Counted from the first letter of the stretch, positions 1-7,498 are shown. The stretch is 7,606 nucleotides of DNA from Bacteroidota bacterium (GCA_947460565.1 CANHJJ010000077.1:1-7606), one strand, 5' to 3'. Notes: generated by a model from the letters alone, not told the origin. A program made the numbers and translations.

Positions 1-1396
1 CACAAACCAAATCCACCAAAAGCATAATGCTTAGTGTATAGCGTGAATCTTTGATATTAACGGAACCAAAATACAAAGCTACCACATAAAATGTGGTTTC
101 AGCAGCTCCCTGAAACAAGCATGATAGTTGCCCCGTAAGGCTATCAGCCCCGTAAGTTTTCATGGCATCTAACATAAAACCTCGTGAACCTCCAGCGCTA
201 AATGGTCGCATTATGGCAACAGGTATGGCATTGATAATTTGTGGGTCCACTTGAAAAACTGTCAACACCTTATTTATACCATTCATTACAATAAACATCA
301 AACCCGAATTACGAAAAATACTCAAGGCAACCAACATGGCCACCATATAAGGTAGAACCCTAACCCCTGTTGTAAATCCATCTTTAGCTCCATTCACAAA
401 CGAATCGAAAATATTGGTTTCATTGGCTTTGAAAACCTTTTCATGAAGAATGCTATAGGCAACAATGGCTAAGATAATAAACAACAAAACACCATTGCTA
501 AGATTGCCTGTAAAATGGAATTTCTCAATGCCATTCAATTGGTTTATATAATATAAAATAAAGCCAATCAGCGCACTCACAGAAGTAATAAATGCTAGTA
601 TCACCCAATTCACTAGATTGATTCGTTGTTTGATACTTACAAAAATCAAAGCAGCAAGCGTGCCAATGAAAGATGTGATGATGCATGGCAACATAATATC
701 AGAAGGGTTTGTGGCATTTTGTGCCGCTCTATAACCAATGATGGAGGTAGGAATAAGTGTTAATCCCGCAGCATGCAAACACAAAAACATAATTTGACTA
801 TTGCTTGCCTTCTCTTTATCAGCATTCACCTCCTGCATACTTTCCATAGCCTTTAAACCAAATGGTGTTGCTGCATTATCAAGGCCAAGAAAATTAGCTG
901 CAAAATTCATGGTCATAAATCCATAAGCCGCATGTCCTTTGGGCAATTCTGGGAATATGCGAATAAAAAAGGGTGTTAATACTTTGGCCAATTTGGTAAT
1001 GGCATTTGAATCATTTAGCAAATGAAGCAAACCACAAAAGAAGGTAAGGTAACCTATCAAGGGTAACCAAATATCCATGATGGCACTTTTGCAAGTTGGA
1101 AAAATCCCATCAGCAGATTGTTTTCCAATACAAACTTGAATGGTACCATTGTCTAATGATTGGTACAATGTATCGTTTTGCGAATAACCTGTGGGTTTAT
1201 TCGCCAAAATCTTTGCATACAAGGCCGTGTCTTGGGTTTGAAAGCGCGTGGCAGGAAACTCAGCACTTACCAATGCATCATTTTGTTTGCCATTAACCAT
1301 TTGCGAAAGCGTATACATTTGCCCCGTAAACATCATGTAAAAAATATATACAATGCTGAGGGCGATGATATAAGACCAAAATCTGCTTAGTGCCAT
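1..1396 (-). CDS. Nucleoside recognition (Gate) domain membrane protein, SpmA-SpmB fusion; C-terminus cut by window edge
   Basis: The reading frame opens with ATG at 1396 and runs leftward without a stop to the window edge, giving 465 residues; the last few residues and the stop lie outside. It is a polytopic membrane protein: a first membrane segment at about residues 6-26, an extracytoplasmic stretch to about 104, then many hydrophobic helices. Residues 168-188 carry the SpmA signature (N-FLGLDNAATPFGLKAM), and the second half carries SpmB signatures: a G-rich VNGAKDGF stretch near 334-341, MRPFSAGGSRG at 396-406 and GAAETTFYVVALYFGS near 430-445. In sporeformers SpmA and SpmB are separate proteins needed for spore core dehydration. 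The fused form is widespread in non-sporulating Bacteroidota, where its substrate is unknown; the Gate domain suggests transport of a nucleoside-like or other small solute. It is divergent from rseP. Family assignment is secure, physiological role is not. Confidence 0.9.
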   Translation of the reverse strand, partial: MALSRFWSYIIALSIVYIFYMMFTGQMYTLSQMVNGKQNDALVSAEFPATRFQTQDTALYAKILANKPTGYSQNDTLYQSLDNGTIQVCIGKQSADGIFPTCKSAIMDIWLPLIGYLTFFCGLLHLLNDSNAITKLAKVLTPFFIRIFPELPKGHAAYGFMTMNFAANFLGLDNAATPFGLKAMESMQEVNADKEKASNSQIMFLCLHAAGLTLIPTSIIGYRAAQNATNPSDIMLPCIITSFIGTLAALIFVSIKQRINLVNWVILAFITSVSALIGFILYYINQLNGIEKFHFTGNLSNGVLLFIILAIVAYSILHEKVFKANETNIFDSFVNGAKDGFTTGVRVLPYMVAMLVALSIFRNSGLMFIVMNGINKVLTVFQVDPQIINAIPVAIMRPFSAGGSRGFMLDAMKTYGADSLTGQLSCLFQGAAETTFYVVALYFGSVNIKDSRYTLSIMLLVDLVC

Positions 1397-1637
1397 AAGA
1401 ATAATTTTAAGTAGCAATTTGGAAACTTTTTGTCAAAATGCTTCAAAAGTTTTAAACATGAGAGGTGCAATCCCTTTCAGAAAATATTTGATTTTAATGA
1501 TCAATCACCCAAAAAGCTTTGAAAACGCTAGAATAAAACCGCCTATCAACTATCACACAGCATCTACGAAGCAAAGCCTAACAATATCAAGTAAAATGTT
1601 ATTTTCGCACACTAATTTTTAAAACAGAAAAACATAC
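1397..1637. other. Divergent intergenic region between the Gate-protein gene and rseP
   Basis: These 241 bases separate two divergently transcribed genes and must hold both of their promoters. A 67-codon frame on the plus strand inside it has no recognisable features and is not considered a gene. No strong hairpin or terminator was seen. For the leftward gene only a weak match is visible: TTTTG on the minus strand near 1434-1438, followed about 20 bases later by TACTTAAA. Confidence 0.6.
1600..1607 (+). promoter_or_regulatory. Candidate -7 promoter box of rseP
   Basis: TATTTTCG differs from the Bacteroidota TAnnTTTG consensus at one defined position and lies 30 bases before the rseP start codon, a sensible distance for a short A-rich leader. 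No clear TTTG is present at the matching -33 position, so this is tentative. Confidence 0.35.
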
Positions 1638-2984
1638 ATGCAAACTTTTATTATGGTTGCCCAACTTATTACCGCACTATCTATATTGGTGGTAATTCAC
1701 GAGTTAGGACACTTTTTAGCTGCTAAATTATTCAAAATCAGAGTTGATAAATTTTACCTCTTTTTCGATTTTCTTTTCCCAATGCCCAATATGCTTAAAT
1801 TCTCTTTGTTTAAAATCAAAAAAGGAGATACTGAATATGGATTAGGTTGGTTCCCAATGGGAGGTTATGTACAAATAGCTGGAATGGTTGACGAAAACAT
1901 GAATACCGAACAATTGGCTCAACCTGCAGAACCATGGGAATTCAGAAGCAAACCAGCTTGGCAACGAATGATTGTGATGCTTGGTGGTATTATTTTTAAT
2001 GTGGCTCTAGGTGTTTTCATTTTTGCCATGATGAGCTATTACTATGGCGAAAGATTTACTAAAAACGAATCTATCAAAAATGGTGTAGTGGCAAGTGCAT
2101 TGGCCAAAGAAGTTGGATTTGAAACAGGCGACAAATTGGTTTCAGTAAATGGAAAACCTATCATTCATTTCGAAAAAGCATTTGGTAGCGATGAGTTATT
2201 GGGCGACAAAACTGTTTATACCGTTGACCGAAATGGCGAAAGCAAGCAAATTGAATTGCCTGCTACTTTTCTTTCAAAATTTTCCGAAAACACAAAAGCA
2301 GAGTTTCTAACTCCTCGTCAAACTTTTTTCATAGCAGACTTGGTGCCAAGTGCCAATGCCGAAAAAGCAGGCCTGAAAGTGAATGATGTGATTTTAGCTG
2401 TTGATACCAACAAATTTGTATTCTTTGATGAGTTTCAACAATTGTTGCAAAACAAGAAAAACACAAAAAGTCTGTTTACCATTCTTCGTAATACGGATAC
2501 ACTAAGATTAGAAGTAGCTATTGATGAAAGTGGTAAAGTAGGCTTCAGACCTGATACCAAAGATTTTGCTTATGATACCATTCAATATGGATTTTTTACA
2601 TCATTGCCTGCTGGTTGGAACAAGGCAGTTGAAACCATCAGCAGTCAAATAAAAGGCTGGGGTAAAATTTTCAATGGAGATATCGCAGTAAACAAAGCTG
2701 TTCAAGGCCCTATTGGTATTGCCAAGTTTTATGGCGGTGAGTGGATTTGGAGTAGATTTTGGTTATTTACAGCCCTAATCTCATTAGGTTTGGCATTTGC
2801 AAACGTATTACCGATTCCTGCTTTGGATGGAGGACATGTTGTGTTATTAATTATTGAAATGGTAACAGGTAAGCCAATAAGTATTAAAATTCAAGAGCGT
2901 GTGCAAACTGCAGGCATGATTATTTTGTTATCACTCATGGTGCTCATTTTCGGAAACGATATTTGGCAATTGATAAAAAAATAA
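1638..2984 (+). CDS. rseP: RIP-type zinc metalloprotease RseP (site-2 protease)
   Basis: A 448-residue intramembrane protease, almost the length of E. coli RseP. The first membrane helix carries the zinc-binding HExxH as HELGH at residues 21-25. The third zinc ligand lies in NVLPIPALDGGH (389-400), with Asp397 in the LDG motif. Membrane segments are at about 6-30, 111-137, 373-410 and 422-440. Two PDZ domains lie between them, with substrate-groove-like segments around 148-167 and 232-252. The stretch FPMGGYVQIAGM after the first helix is typical of the family. Such enzymes cut transmembrane anti-sigma factors or clear leftover signal peptides after a first-site cleavage; the target here cannot be told. 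In many Bacteroidota rseP follows dxr, but here a divergent Gate-protein gene precedes it. ATG at 1638 is preferred because it sits just before the first helix; Met6 is an alternative. A strong terminator follows. Confidence 0.96.
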   Translation: MQTFIMVAQLITALSILVVIHELGHFLAAKLFKIRVDKFYLFFDFLFPMPNMLKFSLFKIKKGDTEYGLGWFPMGGYVQIAGMVDENMNTEQLAQPAEPWEFRSKPAWQRMIVMLGGIIFNVALGVFIFAMMSYYYGERFTKNESIKNGVVASALAKEVGFETGDKLVSVNGKPIIHFEKAFGSDELLGDKTVYTVDRNGESKQIELPATFLSKFSENTKAEFLTPRQTFFIADLVPSANAEKAGLKVNDVILAVDTNKFVFFDEFQQLLQNKKNTKSLFTILRNTDTLRLEVAIDESGKVGFRPDTKDFAYDTIQYGFFTSLPAGWNKAVETISSQIKGWGKIFNGDIAVNKAVQGPIGIAKFYGGEWIWSRFWLFTALISLGLAFANVLPIPALDGGHVVLLIIEMVTGKPISIKIQERVQTAGMIILLSLMVLIFGNDIWQLIKK

Positions 2985-3005
2985 ATTCAATAATTAATTT
3001 TTTAG

Positions 3006-3041
3006 AAAAGCCTGTGAAATTGAATTCACAGGCTTTTTTTT
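3006..3041 (+). terminator. Intrinsic terminator after rseP
   Basis: A perfect 13-bp stem, AAAAGCCTGTGAA (3006-3018) with TTCACAGGCTTTT (3025-3037), closes a 6-base loop. The stem is followed by a run of eight T (3034-3041, overlapping the stem end). It starts 21 bases after the rseP stop and ends that transcription unit. The A-run on the 5' side could let it act in both directions. Confidence 0.93.
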
Positions 3042-3089
3042 CTCATTTAAATGGGTCAACAAAACTACAATCCATGTTGATTAAAAAAG

Positions 3090-3148
3090 GTTATTACACA
3101 AAAGGTTTTGGAATATTAAAGTAAAAGAACACATTTGTTATTACACAA
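3090..3148 (+). repeat. 12-base direct repeat flanking the metalloprotease promoter
   Basis: GTTATTACACAA occurs exactly twice, at 3090-3101 and 3137-3148, start-to-start distance 47 bases. The first copy ends just upstream of the -33 element and the second overlaps the end of the -7 box and the expected transcription start. This placement would suit an operator, but chance in AT-rich DNA cannot be excluded. Confidence 0.5.
3107..3137 (+). promoter_or_regulatory. Bacteroidota-type promoter of the metalloprotease gene
   Basis: TTTG at 3107-3110 is the -33 element. After 19 bases comes CACATTTG at 3130-3137, matching TAnnTTTG at five of six defined positions. The predicted transcription start is about 3142-3144, which leaves a leader of roughly 15 bases before the ATG at 3159 and falls downstream of the longer TTG start at 3135. 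Confidence 0.6.
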
Positions 3149-3158
3149 CTTCTTAAAT

Positions 3159-5687
3159 ATGCAAAAATTAACAATTCTATCTCTAAGCATTTTGCTACTT
3201 GCCGCTTGCTCGGGTGCAAAAAAGAGCACACCAGTTGCGGCTTCAACTCCAAATAGTAGTATTACTGACAAGGTAAAGGCCTGCAAAAAAAATGAAGGTC
3301 TATTTACACTTTATCAAGATACGGTAAATGGCAGTGTATATATGCTTTTGAAAAAAGAGCAACTCGAAAAGGAATATATTTATTTTTCATATAGCGCGGA
3401 TGGTGTTGTGGCGGCAGGCCATTTCAGAGGAAGTTATAGAGATAATAAAGTATTCACTATTAAAAGATATTTTGATAAAATCGAATTTATTGTACAAAAC
3501 ACAGGATATTATTTCGACAAAAACAACCCTGTGAGCAAAGCGGCAAATGCTAATATCAGTCCTGCTATTTTGGTTAATCAAAAAATTGTAGCTGAGGATG
3601 CTAAAAAAGGTGAAATATTACTTGATGCTAGTTCAATATTTTTGAGTGAAAGCATGTCTCAAGTTAAACCTACTCCATTCTTCGGATTGCCTCCAGGTTT
3701 TCAAATGTTCTCTTTAGGTGGCCTCAGCCGTGAAAAAACAAAGTTTGTTAGTTTGAAAAATTATGAAAAAAACACAGATATCGTAGTGGAATATGTGTAT
3801 GATAATCCTATGCCAACTGTGGGTGGAGGAAAAGAAATAACAGATGAAAGAGCAGTTAGTATTTTCCTACAACATTCATTAATCGAAGCACCTAAAAACA
3901 ATTTCAAACCTCGTTTTGATGACCCTCGCATCGGCTATTTTAGTGAAGAAGTGGAAGATATGACTACAACCAATGCTACAGCTTATCATGATTTGATTCA
4001 TAGATGGCATTTGGTAAAAAAAGACACGAATGCAGCCTTATCAGAGCCCGTTGAACCTATTGTATGGTGGATTGAAAACACTACACCTTATGAATTTAGA
4101 GCTACCATAAAAGAAGCAGGTGAAAAATGGAACTTAGCCTTTGAAAAAGCTGGTTTCAAAAATGCTGTAATTATTAAAGAACAACCTGATACCGCAACAT
4201 GGGATGCAGGTGATATAAGATACAATGTGTTACGCTGGACAAGTTCACCTCAGCCACCTTTTGGTGGATACGGACCTAGCTTTGTTGACCCACGTACAGG
4301 ACAAATCTTAGGAGCTGATATTATGTTGGAGTATATTTTTGTTACGAATAGACTTAAGCAAGAAGAACTATTTGATGCCAATAATAGCCTTAACAAACCA
4401 AACCCAATCAAATATAATAACTACTGCGATGCAAGTAATTACTTACATCAAACTTCATTGTTTGGTTTAAATGCGCTGCAAGCCAATGATATTAGTTATG
4501 TTGAAAAACGCGATTACATTAAACAATCTTTATACTACTTGGTGCTTCACGAAATGGGACATACCATGGGTTTGAATCATAATATGAAAGCAAGTCAAAT
4601 GCTTAAACCTGCATTAATACATAACAAAGAATTGACCAGAAGCATTGGTTTGACAGCATCCGTAATGGATTATCCTGCGGTTAACTTAGCATTAGATAAA
4701 AGCAAACAAGGCGATTATTTCACCACACGTCCTGGACCATATGATTTATGGGCAATAGAGTTTGGTTATTCTCAAGGTTTGAATGATGATATTAAAGAAA
4801 AAGAACGCATTGAGAAAATACTTTCTCACTCATCGGATAGCTTGTTGATTTTTGGTAATGATGCGGATGATATGCGTTCAACAGGCAATGGTATAGACCC
4901 TAGAATTAATGTGAATGATATGAGCGGAGATGCCATTGGATATGGTATTGACCGCATCAAATTAGCCAACCAACTTTTTGGTAAACTTAAAAACAAATAC
5001 AGCAAAACGGGCCAAAGCTATCAAGAACTTCGTATGGCATATGGTATGACCCAAAGTGAATATTTTAACCAAGTTAATGTTGTTTCAAGATATATCGGTG
5101 GTGTATATGTTGATAGGAGCTTTGTGGGACAAGCAGGTGCTAGCAAACCATTAATTCCAGTTGATTACAAAGAACAAAAAAGAGCTATGGAGGCTTTAAG
5201 TAATTTTGCCTTTGCTCCTAATGCATTTGCAGTTCAAAACGACTTATACAATTATCTACAAACACAACGAAGAGGTTTTAACTTTTTTGGTACCAACGAA
5301 GACCCGAAAATCCATGCTCGTGTTGTTTCTTATCAAAGCATGATTTTATCACACTTACTAAATGCTACTACATTAAAAAGAATGACTGATACAAGGTTAT
5401 ATGGTAATAAGTACGGTGTTTTAGAAATGATGAACGATTTGACTAAAGCCTGCTTTGCTGCTGACGCTAGTAATCCGAACACTTTTAGACAAAATCTTCA
5501 TACTCTTTACGCAGAAAGATTAATATCGTTATTTAAGTCTGGTGCTTACGATGCTCAATCACAAGCTGCAGCCTTAGCTCAATTAAAACAAATATTGAAT
5601 TTTAGCAAAACAGGAAGTAGTGAAGAAGCAAAGGCTCATTATGCCAATCTAAAATTAAAAATTGATCAAGCATTGGCATTAAAATAG
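3159..5687 (+). CDS. Zinc-dependent metalloprotease lipoprotein (DUF5117/DUF4953, metzincin-like)
   Basis: An 842-residue protein with a lipoprotein signal: Met, Lys3, a hydrophobic core, and lipobox LAAC with acylated Cys17, followed by SGAKK, so it is anchored in the envelope. The N-terminal part (about 38-85, with EGLFTLYQDT) resembles DUF5118 and the next 200 residues (FRGSYRDNKVF...) DUF5117. The catalytic region carries HEMGHTMGLNHN at 464-475: zinc ligands His464, His468 and His474, general base Glu465, in the extended HExxHxxGxxH form of metzincins. A Met-turn SVMDY follows at 501-505 (Met503), and GPYDLWAIEFGY soon after is characteristic of the family. Length is usual for the family. 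The substrate is unknown. The frame also extends to a TTG at 3135, but the ATG at 3159 sits right before the signal peptide and downstream of the predicted transcription start. The gene has its own promoter and terminator, so it is probably monocistronic. Confidence 0.93.
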   Translation: MQKLTILSLSILLLAACSGAKKSTPVAASTPNSSITDKVKACKKNEGLFTLYQDTVNGSVYMLLKKEQLEKEYIYFSYSADGVVAAGHFRGSYRDNKVFTIKRYFDKIEFIVQNTGYYFDKNNPVSKAANANISPAILVNQKIVAEDAKKGEILLDASSIFLSESMSQVKPTPFFGLPPGFQMFSLGGLSREKTKFVSLKNYEKNTDIVVEYVYDNPMPTVGGGKEITDERAVSIFLQHSLIEAPKNNFKPRFDDPRIGYFSEEVEDMTTTNATAYHDLIHRWHLVKKDTNAALSEPVEPIVWWIENTTPYEFRATIKEAGEKWNLAFEKAGFKNAVIIKEQPDTATWDAGDIRYNVLRWTSSPQPPFGGYGPSFVDPRTGQILGADIMLEYIFVTNRLKQEELFDANNSLNKPNPIKYNNYCDASNYLHQTSLFGLNALQANDISYVEKRDYIKQSLYYLVLHEMGHTMGLNHNMKASQMLKPALIHNKELTRSIGLTASVMDYPAVNLALDKSKQGDYFTTRPGPYDLWAIEFGYSQGLNDDIKEKERIEKILSHSSDSLLIFGNDADDMRSTGNGIDPRINVNDMSGDAIGYGIDRIKLANQLFGKLKNKYSKTGQSYQELRMAYGMTQSEYFNQVNVVSRYIGGVYVDRSFVGQAGASKPLIPVDYKEQKRAMEALSNFAFAPNAFAVQNDLYNYLQTQRRGFNFFGTNEDPKIHARVVSYQSMILSHLLNATTLKRMTDTRLYGNKYGVLEMMNDLTKACFAADASNPNTFRQNLHTLYAERLISLFKSGAYDAQSQAAALAQLKQILNFSKTGSSEEAKAHYANLKLKIDQALALK

Positions 5688-5725
5688 TTAAACATTAGGT
5701 CTATATCGGACTACCAATCAAATTC

Positions 5726-5763
5726 AAAAAACCTACTTAGTATAAACTAGGTAGGTTTTTTTT
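5726..5763 (+). terminator. Intrinsic terminator after the metalloprotease gene
   Basis: The arm at 5726-5741 (AAAAAACCTACTTAGT) pairs with 5746-5761 (ACTAGGTAGGTTTTTT) over 16 positions with one G-U wobble and a 4-base ATAA loop. A run of eight T ends at 5763. It lies 39 bases after the stop codon, and the A-rich 5' arm makes it potentially bidirectional. Confidence 0.92.
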
Positions 5764-5790
5764 ATGGTCATTGTAAAAAAATTAATATCG

Positions 5791-5800
5791 GTAATATTAC
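5791..5800. promoter_or_regulatory. Perfect 10-bp palindrome upstream of the fic promoter
   Basis: GTAATATTAC is its own reverse complement and lies directly upstream of the -33 position of the fic promoter. It overlaps a looser inverted repeat, TAATAT (5783-5788) with ATATTA (5794-5799). It could be an operator; in such AT-rich DNA chance is also possible. Confidence 0.35.
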
Positions 5801-5801
5801 A

Positions 5802-5832
5802 TTTTTATATATAACGATAAATAATATATTTG
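5802..5832 (+). promoter_or_regulatory. Promoter of fic with perfect TAnnTTTG box
   Basis: TATATTTG at 5825-5832 matches the Bacteroidota -7 consensus at every defined position. At the proper 19-base spacing there is TTTT (5802-5805), three of four for the -33 TTTG. The expected transcription start, five to seven bases after the box, falls at 5837-5839, on or next to the GTG start codon. Confidence 0.65.
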
Positions 5833-5836
5833 TGGG

Positions 5837-6811
5837 GTGGAATGGAAAAACTACAATTTTGAATTTGAAGGAATTGACAAATACCTCGAACGTATAGCCG
5901 AGAAAAAAACTCAGCTTGACGCTTTACGCCCATTTCCTATAGCTGCCCTTAAAAACATAAAAGAAAATTTAACCCTAGAGTGGACGTTTAATTCGAATAG
6001 CATCGAAGGAAATACCCTCACTTTGCAAGAAACCAAAATGGTAATTGAAGAAGGTTTTACCATCAAAGGGAAATCCCTAAGAGAACATTTTGAAGCCGTT
6101 AACCACCATGATGCCATTGAATATGTTGAAAGTCTTGTCAGTAGCAACTATAAACTAAGCGATACGGATATATTAACAATTCATGGTTTGGTCTTACAGA
6201 AAATTGAAAAGGAATTTGCGGGCAGATACAGAAATGCTGGTGTTAGAATTTCAGGGGCAAATTTTGTTCCACCAAATGCACTCAAAGTGGATGCTTACAT
6301 GACTGATTTAATCGATTGGTTAAATGATGAGAGTATATCCATTAATTCAATAGTTAAGGCAGCCATTTTCCATCATCGTTTTGTTTGGATTCATCCATTC
6401 TTTGATGGCAATGGAAGAACGGTTAGACTGGTATATAATTTATATTTGATGAAACTTGGTTTTCCTCCTGCCATTATTTTAAAAAACGATAGAAAAAAAT
6501 ATTATGATGCCCTGAACAAAGCCAATAATGGGGATTATTCTAAATTGGTGCTTTTGGTTCTACAAGCATTAGAACGCTCAATGGATATTTACCTAAGTAA
6601 TTTAAATAATACATACGAAGACTATCAGCCAATATCAAGTATTGTGAGTGAGCCTGATGTGCCTTATGGCCAAGAATATGTTAGTTTATTAGCAAGGCAA
6701 GGTAAAATAGATGCATTTAAAGAAGGTAAAAACTGGTACACATCAAAAGATGCATTAAACGATTACGTAAAAAAACGAGATCGAAATAGAGTTACAAAAG
6801 CAAAGAATTGA
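5837..6811 (+). CDS. Fic family AMP-transferase with N-terminal inhibitory motif and C-terminal HTH
   Basis: A 324-residue cytoplasmic Fic protein. The canonical active-site loop HPFFDGNGR is at 186-194, with His186 as catalytic base and Asp190 as metal ligand, so the enzyme should be able to transfer AMP (or another nucleotide moiety) to target proteins. The inhibitory motif (S/T)xxxE(G/N) is present as SNSIEG at 53-58, with Glu57 expected to block ATP positioning; being N-terminal, it places the protein in class II, which is self-regulated and needs no separate antitoxin. Residues 279-315 (YVSLLARQGKIDAFKEGKNW...) look like an excisionase/MerR-type winged helix-turn-helix, suggesting DNA or partner binding. 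Upstream in-frame DNA soon meets a stop (5822-5824) and no in-frame ATG lies before the inhibitory motif, so GTG at 5837 is chosen. The gene stands alone, convergent with the next gene at a 28-base gap. The target is unknown. Confidence 0.93.
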   Translation: MEWKNYNFEFEGIDKYLERIAEKKTQLDALRPFPIAALKNIKENLTLEWTFNSNSIEGNTLTLQETKMVIEEGFTIKGKSLREHFEAVNHHDAIEYVESLVSSNYKLSDTDILTIHGLVLQKIEKEFAGRYRNAGVRISGANFVPPNALKVDAYMTDLIDWLNDESISINSIVKAAIFHHRFVWIHPFFDGNGRTVRLVYNLYLMKLGFPPAIILKNDRKKYYDALNKANNGDYSKLVLLVLQALERSMDIYLSNLNNTYEDYQPISSIVSEPDVPYGQEYVSLLARQGKIDAFKEGKNWYTSKDALNDYVKKRDRNRVTKAKN

Positions 6812-6839
6812 ATTAATGCTGACTGGGCTTGATTATAAA

Positions 6840-7382
6840 TTAATTTAAAGTTCTGACCTTAATCGTTTTTACATTCACGTTTTCTTTATTGGCAATTTTG
6901 CGCTTAATCAAAATCCTTGCTTCTGAGGCATTTTCATCTAACTTATAAATTTGGTTTCCATATGAAATATTGTTAATACCTTCAGTATCTCTGTATGTTT
7001 TAAGTACATATGTTCTGTTTTCAAAATCTCGCCAATCTTTTGCAACAAACTGCAAATAAGCATCCGATCCATTTTCAAAGGCCACATCTATGGTTGAATC
7101 AGTGCTTCTAACACAAACACCTGGAGTAAACTTTTTAATGTCGATTATTTGAATGGTCTTTCCTTTGTGAAGCTCAACTTTACCTGAGCTAATTTTAGTT
7201 TCATCAGAAGAAATTTCTCTTCTCAATTCCATGTCTCGATCAATATAAAATTGAAGTTTCTCAGGCTTAACATTTTTTACTTCTAAGTTTTTACGAAGGG
7301 ATTCATTGAAAATAATTTTAGGAGTGCAAGCAACCAAGGTAGCCAAAAGGCTCAAAATCAAAACAAAAGGACTATTTTTCAT
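6840..7382 (-). CDS. Small lipoprotein of unknown function
   Basis: A 180-residue protein starting MKNSPF, with a hydrophobic core and lipobox LVAC whose Cys19 would be lipid-modified. It is therefore predicted to be exported and membrane-anchored. The mature part begins with a polar, lysine-rich linker (about 20-42). It continues as alternating polar and hydrophobic stretches likely to form beta strands, such as LQFYIDRDMELRRE (43-56), GKTIQIIDIKKFTPGVC (74-90) and DAYLQFVAKDW (108-118). There is no transmembrane helix beyond the signal and no catalytic motif that I recognise. The layout, in which a strand leads to a charged segment, SSGKVEL and then a TPGV turn, resembles uncharacterised Bacteroidota lipoproteins, but I cannot name a family. 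It is convergent with fic, and a minus-strand terminator at 7445-7475 isolates it from upstream transcription, so it must have its own promoter at 7383-7444. No clear TAnnTTTG was seen there. Confidence 0.8.
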   Translation of the reverse strand: MKNSPFVLILSLLATLVACTPKIIFNESLRKNLEVKNVKPEKLQFYIDRDMELRREISSDETKISSGKVELHKGKTIQIIDIKKFTPGVCVRSTDSTIDVAFENGSDAYLQFVAKDWRDFENRTYVLKTYRDTEGINNISYGNQIYKLDENASEARILIKRKIANKENVNVKTIKVRTLN

Positions 7383-7444
7383 AATGGATTTAATTTAATT
7401 ACCCATTGATTTACAAGAACCTTGCCACTGAGAACATCTGAAAT

Positions 7445-7475
7445 AAAAAAAACCCGACTCAATGAATCGGGCTTT
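7445..7475 (-). terminator. Minus-strand intrinsic terminator downstream of the tRNA-Ser fragment
   Basis: Read on the minus strand, AAAGCCCGATTC (7475-7464), loop ATT and GAGTCGGG (7460-7453) form an 8-bp GC-rich stem with one G-U pair, extended by A-U/G-U pairs. Eight T follow (7452-7445). It lies three bases after the CCA of the tRNA fragment, the usual place for a tRNA terminator. On the plus strand the wobble becomes an A-C mismatch and there is no T-run, so the direction is clear. Confidence 0.88.
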
Positions 7476-7478
7476 CTT

Positions 7479-7498
7479 TGGCGGAGAGTTAGGGATTT
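7479..7498 (-). pseudogene. 3' fragment of a tRNA-Ser gene, candidate attachment-site core
   Basis: On the minus strand the segment reads AAATCCCTAACTCTCCGCCA. It fits the end of a tRNA: T-stem 3' strand CCCTA, acceptor 3' strand ACTCTCC, discriminator G and encoded CCA. The acceptor strand with G discriminator is typical of bacterial tRNA-Ser. The matching 5' parts are missing: TAGGG for the T-stem is replaced by GTGGT, the T-loop TTCGAAT is altered, and no GGAGAGT is found upstream within the window. An intact tRNA is therefore excluded. Such a fragment followed by the native terminator is what remains at the far end of an element integrated into a tRNA 3' end. Confidence 0.6.

Noticed and set aside
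1096..1390. Two overlapping plus-strand reading frames (66 and 76 codons)
   Set aside because: They lie antisense within the 5' part of the Gate-protein gene, whose frame shows clear family motifs; they have no signals of their own.
1419..1622. 67-codon plus-strand frame between the Gate gene and rseP
   Set aside because: It has no recognisable domain, signal or start context, fills a promoter-bearing region, and overlaps the candidate -7 box of rseP.
3387..3581. 64-codon minus-strand frame
   Set aside because: It is antisense inside the metalloprotease gene and explained as a shadow frame.
5842..5862. ATG at 5842 as the fic start, implying a frameshift
   Set aside because: This frame stops after six codons, whereas the GTG frame at 5837 is open through the whole Fic domain, so no frameshift is needed.
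5911..6147. 78-codon minus-strand frame
   Set aside because: It is antisense inside fic, over the inhibitory-motif region; no independent evidence.
6812..6839. Shared terminator between fic and the convergent lipoprotein gene
   Set aside because: The 28-base gap contains no hairpin or T-run.
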